A DNA stretch of 55,227 nt from Acidiferrobacteraceae bacterium (GTDB lineage: Bacteria; Pseudomonadota; Gammaproteobacteria; Arenicellales; UBA868). The stretch is from NCBI GenBank assembly GCA_002726415.1, contig PBSU01000035.1, forward strand, positions 1-55,227. The letters are read 5' to 3'. Within the stretch, counting starts at the first letter, position 1. Every line of letters begins with the position of its first letter. The notes under the pieces were generated by a model. That model was not told the DNA's origin. It did no database searches and saw only the letters and a program-made list of their open reading frames with translations. Positions 50,589-55,227 of the stretch are shown piece by piece. Position numbers and translations under genes: made by a program.

Positions 50589-53500
50589 ATGTCCCTGATC
50601 GGTATTGCGTTCGGTTATTCACGCACGGTGCTTTCTGTGTTGCTGTTTGTTCTGGTCGCGGGTTCCCTTGCTTATCGGGATATCCCCAAAGAATCCGAGC
50701 CCGATATCGATATCCCGATCATCTACGTAACCATCAGTCATGATGGGATTTCTCCTGAAGATGCGGAGCGCCTGCTGATTCGACCGATAGAGCAGGAACT
50801 TAAGACTATTGAAGGGATAAAGGAGATGCGTTCGACTGGTTACGAAGGGGGCGCTAATGTCTTGTTGGAGTTTGAGGCAGGCTTTGATGCTGATGCCGCG
50901 CTTCGGGATGTCAGAGAAGGGGTTGATCTGGCAAAAACCAATTTACCCGGAGCAACAGATGATCCTGAAGTGCACGAAGTGAACTTCAGTTTGTTCCCGG
51001 TTCTGGTCGTAATTCTCTCCGGTGACGCTCCCGATCGTGCCCTCTATCGTCTGGCTCGTGATCTCAAAGACGCCATCGAGGGTGTAGGCGAGGTGCTTGA
51101 AGTCAACCTTGCGGGTAACCGTGATGAAGTCGTGGAGGTCATTGTTGATCCCTTGCAATTGGAGAGCTATGGGCTGGATCCGGCTCTCGCTGCTGCAACG
51201 GTCAGTGGTTCCAATATGCTGGTGGCTGCAGGTGTACAGGATACCGGCCAGGGTCGTTTCTCTATCAAGGTGCCCGGGCTGTTTGAAAGTGTTCGGGATA
51301 TTGTCGGTTTACCGGTTCTTGTGGACGGCGATTCGGTCGTGAGTGTCGGTGATATTGCGCAGGTGCGCCGCACTTTTCGTGACCCCGCCACTTATGCCCG
51401 GGTCAACGGGAAAACAGCGGTAGCACTGGAGGTCTCAAAACGCTCGGGTGAGAATGTCATAGCGACGATCGAAAAGGTCCGAACCATAGTCGAAGACCAG
51501 CAGTCGAAGTGGCCGGAAACCTTACGCGATTCGGTTAAGGTCAGTTACTCACAAGACAGGTCTGATCAAATTCGCACTATGTTGAGCGATCTTCAGAACA
51601 GCGTAATCAGTGCTGTTATCCTGGTGATGGTTGTGGTGATTGCTGCACTGGGGTCGCGCAGCGGGGCATTGGTGGGCATTGCCATTCCCGGCTCTTTTCT
51701 TACAGCACTGCTGGTGCTCTACCTGCTCGAGGTCTCTCTCAATATCGTCGTGTTATTCAGTCTGATTCTGGCTGTAGGGATGCTGGTCGATGGTGCGATC
51801 GTAGTGACTGAGTTTGCTGATCGCAAACTGAGTGAAGGGGTTCCTCGTCGCCAGGCCTATCTTCAAGCATCGCAACGCATGGCCTCCCCGATCATTGCCT
51901 CGACGGCGACCACATTGGCCGCTTTTCTGCCCCTCGTTTTTTGGCCCGGGGTGGTGGGTGAGTTCATGAAATACTTGCCCATGACGGTTTTAATCACACT
52001 GATGGCATCCTTGCTGATGGCGCTAATTTTTGTACCCACCGTGGGTGCGTTAATTGGGAAACCTGCAGAACTTAGTCAGCAGGCATTGCGCGCCATCAAT
52101 GCCGGTGAAAGCGGGGAACTCTCGAGTATCGGCGGATTTACCGGTTGGTACCTGTCTTTACTGAGTCGGGCAGTAAAGCGTCCCATTCAGGTGATGATGT
52201 CAGCTATTGCGCTGCTTATCGGCGTGTTGTTTCTCTATGGCTGGATCGGTCTTGGGGTTGAGTTTTTCCCGGAGGTCGAGCCGGAAAACGCCCAAATTCA
52301 AGTGCGCGCTCGCGGTAACCTTGCAGTGCAGGAGCAGGATCAGTTCATGCGAGATGTGGAACAGCGCGTCCTGGATGTGGGTGGAATTCGGACTTTTTAT
52401 ACACGGGTAGGAGCCGATGCGAATAGTGAGGAGGCAGAGGATATCGTAGGTTCGATCTCTCTAGAATTTGCTGATTGGCGACAGCGCCCAAAAGTCAGTC
52501 AGATCTTTGAGACCCTGCGCGAACGCCTCGCTGGTATCTCGGGCGTGATCATTGATCTGCGCAAAGAAGAAGGAGGTCCACCCGTGGGGAAGCCGTTGCA
52601 ACTGCAGCTTTCCTCCTACTATCCGGAGTTGCTGGCGCCTGCTGCCGCCCAGGTTCGAGCCGAGTTTGACCGCATGAAGGGGCTCAATAGTATCGAAGAC
52701 TCGCGTCCGCTACCCGGGATTGACTGGGCCCTGCAGGTTGACCGTGTGCAGGCCGCCAAATATGGCGTCGATATCGGGAAAATTGGCAACATGATACAGA
52801 TGACCACCGGCGGTTATCAGATTGGAGAGTATCGCCCGGATGACAGTGAGGAGGAGATCGAAATCCGGGTACGTTTCCCAAAAGTAGACCGGACTGTGAC
52901 TGGCCTCAGCCAGGTGCGGGTCAACACTGAGTCGGGCGCGGTGCCTGTTTCCAATTTCGTCCTGCGCCAGGCCCGGCAGAAGACCGGTATGCTTAAGCGG
53001 GTCGATGGGCTGCGCGTGATCACGGTCAAGGCGGATGTGAACGAGGGTATTTTGGCCGATGCCAAAATGCGTGAACTCGAAGACTGGCTGACCCGTGCTC
53101 CACTCGACCCGAGAGTCCAGGTGAGTTTCAAAGGCGAAGACGAAGAACAGGCCAAGGCCCAGGCATTCCTCAGCAAGGCTTTTATGGTAGCGCTTTTTGT
53201 CATGGCGTTGATATTGGTGACCCAATTCAACAGTTTTTACCAGGCTGCACTGATACTTTTTGCGGTGGTTATGTCCACAGTAGGCGTCTTGATCGGTCTG
53301 ATTGCGACGGCATCACCTTTTGGCATCGTAATGAACGGTATTGGCGTGATTGCCTTGGCGGGGATTGTGGTTAATAACAACATCGTTCTGATCGATACCT
53401 ACGCCCGGTTGCGTCAGACCATTTCCGATCCGGTAGAAGCAGTATTGCGGACTGGGGTTCAACGATTGCGTCCTGTGATGTTGACCACGATGACCACGAT

Positions 53501-53732
53501 GCTGGGATTGGCCCCGATGATGCTGGGCATCAATATTGATTTCCTGTCTCGGGAGGTAACCCAGGGCGCGCCATCGACCCAGTGGTGGACCCAGTTATCC
53601 ACCTCGATCGTGTTCGGGTTGGGTTTTGCTACTGTGCTGACACTAGTGGTCACACCCAGTGCTTTGGTTTTGCAAGCCCGATGCGCATCCTGGTGGGCCG
53701 CCCGTCGAGCCAGACCGATGTCAGCAGCCTGA
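50589..53732 (+). CDS. RND-family efflux transporter permease
   Basis: A 1047-residue inner-membrane pump of AcrB type, normal length. The first transmembrane segment and FVLVAGSLAYRDIPKESEPDIDIP match the family; the proton-relay helix contains LAVGMLVDGAIVVTEFADRKL, with the conserved Asp of TM4. The two large periplasmic loops and two sets of six helices are evident (e.g. GVIALAGIVVNNNIVLIDTYARLR for TM10). It follows the adaptor by 15 bases. The shorter N-terminal part and PESEPDIDIP-like wording resemble the MMPL/AcrB subgroup used for organic acids or bile-type compounds, but the substrate is unknown. Converges on glnS. Confidence 0.93.
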   Translation: MSLIGIAFGYSRTVLSVLLFVLVAGSLAYRDIPKESEPDIDIPIIYVTISHDGISPEDAERLLIRPIEQELKTIEGIKEMRSTGYEGGANVLLEFEAGFDADAALRDVREGVDLAKTNLPGATDDPEVHEVNFSLFPVLVVILSGDAPDRALYRLARDLKDAIEGVGEVLEVNLAGNRDEVVEVIVDPLQLESYGLDPALAAATVSGSNMLVAAGVQDTGQGRFSIKVPGLFESVRDIVGLPVLVDGDSVVSVGDIAQVRRTFRDPATYARVNGKTAVALEVSKRSGENVIATIEKVRTIVEDQQSKWPETLRDSVKVSYSQDRSDQIRTMLSDLQNSVISAVILVMVVVIAALGSRSGALVGIAIPGSFLTALLVLYLLEVSLNIVVLFSLILAVGMLVDGAIVVTEFADRKLSEGVPRRQAYLQASQRMASPIIASTATTLAAFLPLVFWPGVVGEFMKYLPMTVLITLMASLLMALIFVPTVGALIGKPAELSQQALRAINAGESGELSSIGGFTGWYLSLLSRAVKRPIQVMMSAIALLIGVLFLYGWIGLGVEFFPEVEPENAQIQVRARGNLAVQEQDQFMRDVEQRVLDVGGIRTFYTRVGADANSEEAEDIVGSISLEFADWRQRPKVSQIFETLRERLAGISGVIIDLRKEEGGPPVGKPLQLQLSSYYPELLAPAAAQVRAEFDRMKGLNSIEDSRPLPGIDWALQVDRVQAAKYGVDIGKIGNMIQMTTGGYQIGEYRPDDSEEEIEIRVRFPKVDRTVTGLSQVRVNTESGAVPVSNFVLRQARQKTGMLKRVDGLRVITVKADVNEGILADAKMRELEDWLTRAPLDPRVQVSFKGEDEEQAKAQAFLSKAFMVALFVMALILVTQFNSFYQAALILFAVVMSTVGVLIGLIATASPFGIVMNGIGVIALAGIVVNNNIVLIDTYARLRQTISDPVEAVLRTGVQRLRPVMLTTMTTMLGLAPMMLGINIDFLSREVTQGAPSTQWWTQLSTSIVFGLGFATVLTLVVTPSALVLQARCASWWAARRARPMSAA

Positions 53733-53754
53733 GCCGATTAAACAGATCTACCCG

Positions 53755-55227
53755 TCAGCGGGTTTTAACTCGTGCCCAGGTATCCCGTAAGGCAACGGTT
53801 CGGTTGAAAACCAGTTGTCCGGGCTTACTGTCTCGATCGACACAGAAATACCCCAGTCGCTCGAACTGGAAACTGTCACCCGGTGTGGCGCGAGTCAAAC
53901 TCGGTTCGATCTGGGCATCACTTATCTGGGTTATGGAGTCCTTATTCAAGCTGTTGTGAAGATCTACTTCAGAAGTAAAGTGGGGCTCGGAATCTTTGAA
54001 TAATGGTTGATACAGCCGCACCTGGGCTTTTTCGCTGTGACGGGACGAGACCCAATGGATAGTGCCTTTGACCTTTCTTCCATCAGGCGCATTTCCTCCA
54101 CGGGTTTGCGGATCATAGGTGCAACGCACTTCAGCGATGTTGCCCTGGGCATCATGCGTAACCCCGGTACAGGTCACCAGATAGGCGTATCGCAGCCGTA
54201 CTTCACGCCCCGGTGCCAGGCGGAAAAACTTACCTGGCGGATCCTCCATGAAGTCGTCATGCTCGATATATAGTTCGCGGCAAAAGCGCAACGGTCGTGT
54301 TCCTTGCGCCGGATCAGCAGGATGGTTAGCGGCATCAAAGTCTTCTTCCTGATCATCGGGATAATTCTCGATGATCAGTTTCAGTGGGCGAATCACGGCA
54401 AACGCCCGGGTGGCGTTTTGATCCAGATCCTCGCGGATACAGTTTTCCAGCACGCTGAGTTCGACGTTCTGTTGATTGCGGGTGACGCCAATGCGTTGGC
54501 AAAAATCCACCAATGCGGCGGGTGAATAACCCCGCCGACGCATCCCCGAGAGAGTGGGCATTCGAGCGTCATCCCATCCATCAACCACATGCTCTTTGAC
54601 CAGAATCGTTAACAATCGCTTGCTGACTACCGTGTATTCCAGCGACAAGCGAGAGAACTCGGTCTGATAGGGGCGAGTGGGCACTGAGACATGCTCCAGG
54701 ACCCAGTCATACAATGCCCGGTTATCTTCGAACTCAAGCGTACACAGCGAGTGTGTCACACCTTCGATAGCATCCGATAGCGGATGTGTGAAGTCGTACA
54801 TCGGGTAGAGGCACCAATCATCACCCGTGTTATGGTGCGACTGATATCGGATTCGGTACAGGGTGGGGTCGCGCAGGTGCAGGTTGGGTGAGGCCATGTC
54901 TATTCGCGCTCGCAACACGCGGGCACCTTCTGGAAACGCCCCGTCGCGCATTTGTGTCAGAAGCGTGAGATTCTCTGCGATACTGCGTTCACGATAGGGG
55001 CTGTTGGTTCCCGGCGATGTCAGTGTGCCGCGGGTCGCTCGAATCTCTTCGGCGTTGAGGTCACAGACATAGGCATGGCCGGTTTCAACCAGTTCTACTG
55101 CCCATTGGTATAACTGTTCAAAGTAGTCAGAGGCATGCCGTAGTCGATCACCCCAGTTGAAGCCCAGCCAGCGGACATCCTGCTTGATGGCTTCGACGAA
55201 TTCGGGGCTTTCCCGGTCAGGATTGGT
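53755..55227 (-). CDS. glnS: Glutaminyl-tRNA synthetase (5' part missing at window edge)
   Basis: The frame is open to the right edge, so only about the last 490 of roughly 560 residues are present. GTNSPYRERSIAENLTLL, IDMASPNLHLRDPTLYRIRYQSHH, CLYPMYDFTHPLSDAIEGVTHSLCTLEF and LEYTVVSKRLL (the KMSKS-type loop) are GlnRS signatures. The C-terminal anticodon-binding beta-barrels follow (about 54700 to 53755). It charges tRNA-Gln directly, a trait common in beta- and gammaproteobacteria, which helps place the organism. It ends 22 bases after the convergent RND gene, with a small CCCG/CGGG stem and TTTT at 53751-53766 that might serve as a weak terminator. Confidence 0.96.
   Translation of the reverse strand, partial: TNPDRESPEFVEAIKQDVRWLGFNWGDRLRHASDYFEQLYQWAVELVETGHAYVCDLNAEEIRATRGTLTSPGTNSPYRERSIAENLTLLTQMRDGAFPEGARVLRARIDMASPNLHLRDPTLYRIRYQSHHNTGDDWCLYPMYDFTHPLSDAIEGVTHSLCTLEFEDNRALYDWVLEHVSVPTRPYQTEFSRLSLEYTVVSKRLLTILVKEHVVDGWDDARMPTLSGMRRRGYSPAALVDFCQRIGVTRNQQNVELSVLENCIREDLDQNATRAFAVIRPLKLIIENYPDDQEEDFDAANHPADPAQGTRPLRFCRELYIEHDDFMEDPPGKFFRLAPGREVRLRYAYLVTCTGVTHDAQGNIAEVRCTYDPQTRGGNAPDGRKVKGTIHWVSSRHSEKAQVRLYQPLFKDSEPHFTSEVDLHNSLNKDSITQISDAQIEPSLTRATPGDSFQFERLGYFCVDRDSKPGQLVFNRTVALRDTWARVKTR

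Noticed and set aside
1-55227. CRISPR arrays, tRNA/rRNA genes, insertion sequences, integrases
   Set aside because: No regularly spaced repeats, cloverleaf-like segments, transposase or integrase frames were recognised.

Overview
The window looks like a chromosomal segment of a facultatively anaerobic proteobacterium, most likely a gamma- or betaproteobacterium. Support: it encodes a glutaminyl-tRNA synthetase, an Fnr/Anr-type oxygen regulator with four candidate cluster cysteines, an oxygen-independent HemN, an RND efflux pair, and a moderately high G+C base composition by eye. No insertion sequence, tRNA, rRNA or CRISPR array was seen. The dominant theme is anaerobic degradation of aromatic compounds through benzoyl-CoA with an ATP-dependent (class I) benzoyl-CoA reductase.

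Layout. (1) 1-4408: end of a feruloyl-CoA-synthase-like ligase, an Lrp-type regulator, an MIO-dependent aromatic amino acid lyase/2,3-aminomutase and a class III aminotransferase resembling beta-phenylalanine transaminase. (2) 4451-11337, minus strand: one tightly packed operon, read had - oah - dch - SDR - XRE/shikimate-kinase-like regulator (BzdR/BoxR type) - aldehyde:ferredoxin oxidoreductase with a C-terminal MoaD-like domain. (3) 11523-20583, plus strand: 2-oxoacid:ferredoxin oxidoreductase (korAB), thioesterase, RidA, benzoate-CoA ligase, thiolase, a small ligase remnant, a second benzoate-CoA ligase, and an alpha/beta-hydrolase. (4) 20814-25538: a Liv-type ABC uptake system. (5) 25603-29201, minus strand: indolepyruvate-type ferredoxin oxidoreductase iorBA. 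(6) 29276-39515: a separate-looking module with a MarR regulator, two related FAD oxidoreductases around a cyclase-family hydrolase, and a five-gene Dpp/Opp-type ABC transporter. (7) 39835-44961: the benzoyl-CoA reductase operon, whose first gene fuses a complete TetR-type regulator to the catalytic BcrC/BzdN subunit, followed by bcrB, two activase subunits and a small Cys-containing protein. (8) 44992-46628, minus strand: 3-hydroxyacyl-CoA dehydrogenase and enoyl-CoA hydratase. (9) 46940-55227: fnr, hemN, an RND efflux pair and the 3' part of glnS.

How the parts fit (inference from family knowledge). Aromatic acids enter by the Liv-type system and are activated by the two benzoate-CoA ligases. 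Benzoyl-CoA is reduced by the reductase, then passed through Dch, Had and Oah to 3-hydroxypimelyl-CoA and on through beta-oxidation (SDR or HBD, ECH, thiolase). Kor, Ior and AOR would supply the low-potential ferredoxin electrons the reductase needs. No ferredoxin gene is visible, so it must lie elsewhere. The left end suggests an aromatic amino acid branch: Phe/Tyr to beta-amino acid, to beta-keto acid, to an aroyl-acetyl-CoA, and by thiolysis to an aroyl-CoA that joins the same trunk.

The most unusual items are the TetR-BcrC fusion with its own promoter and operator, the aminomutase/beta-transaminase pair, and the AOR-MoaD fusion.
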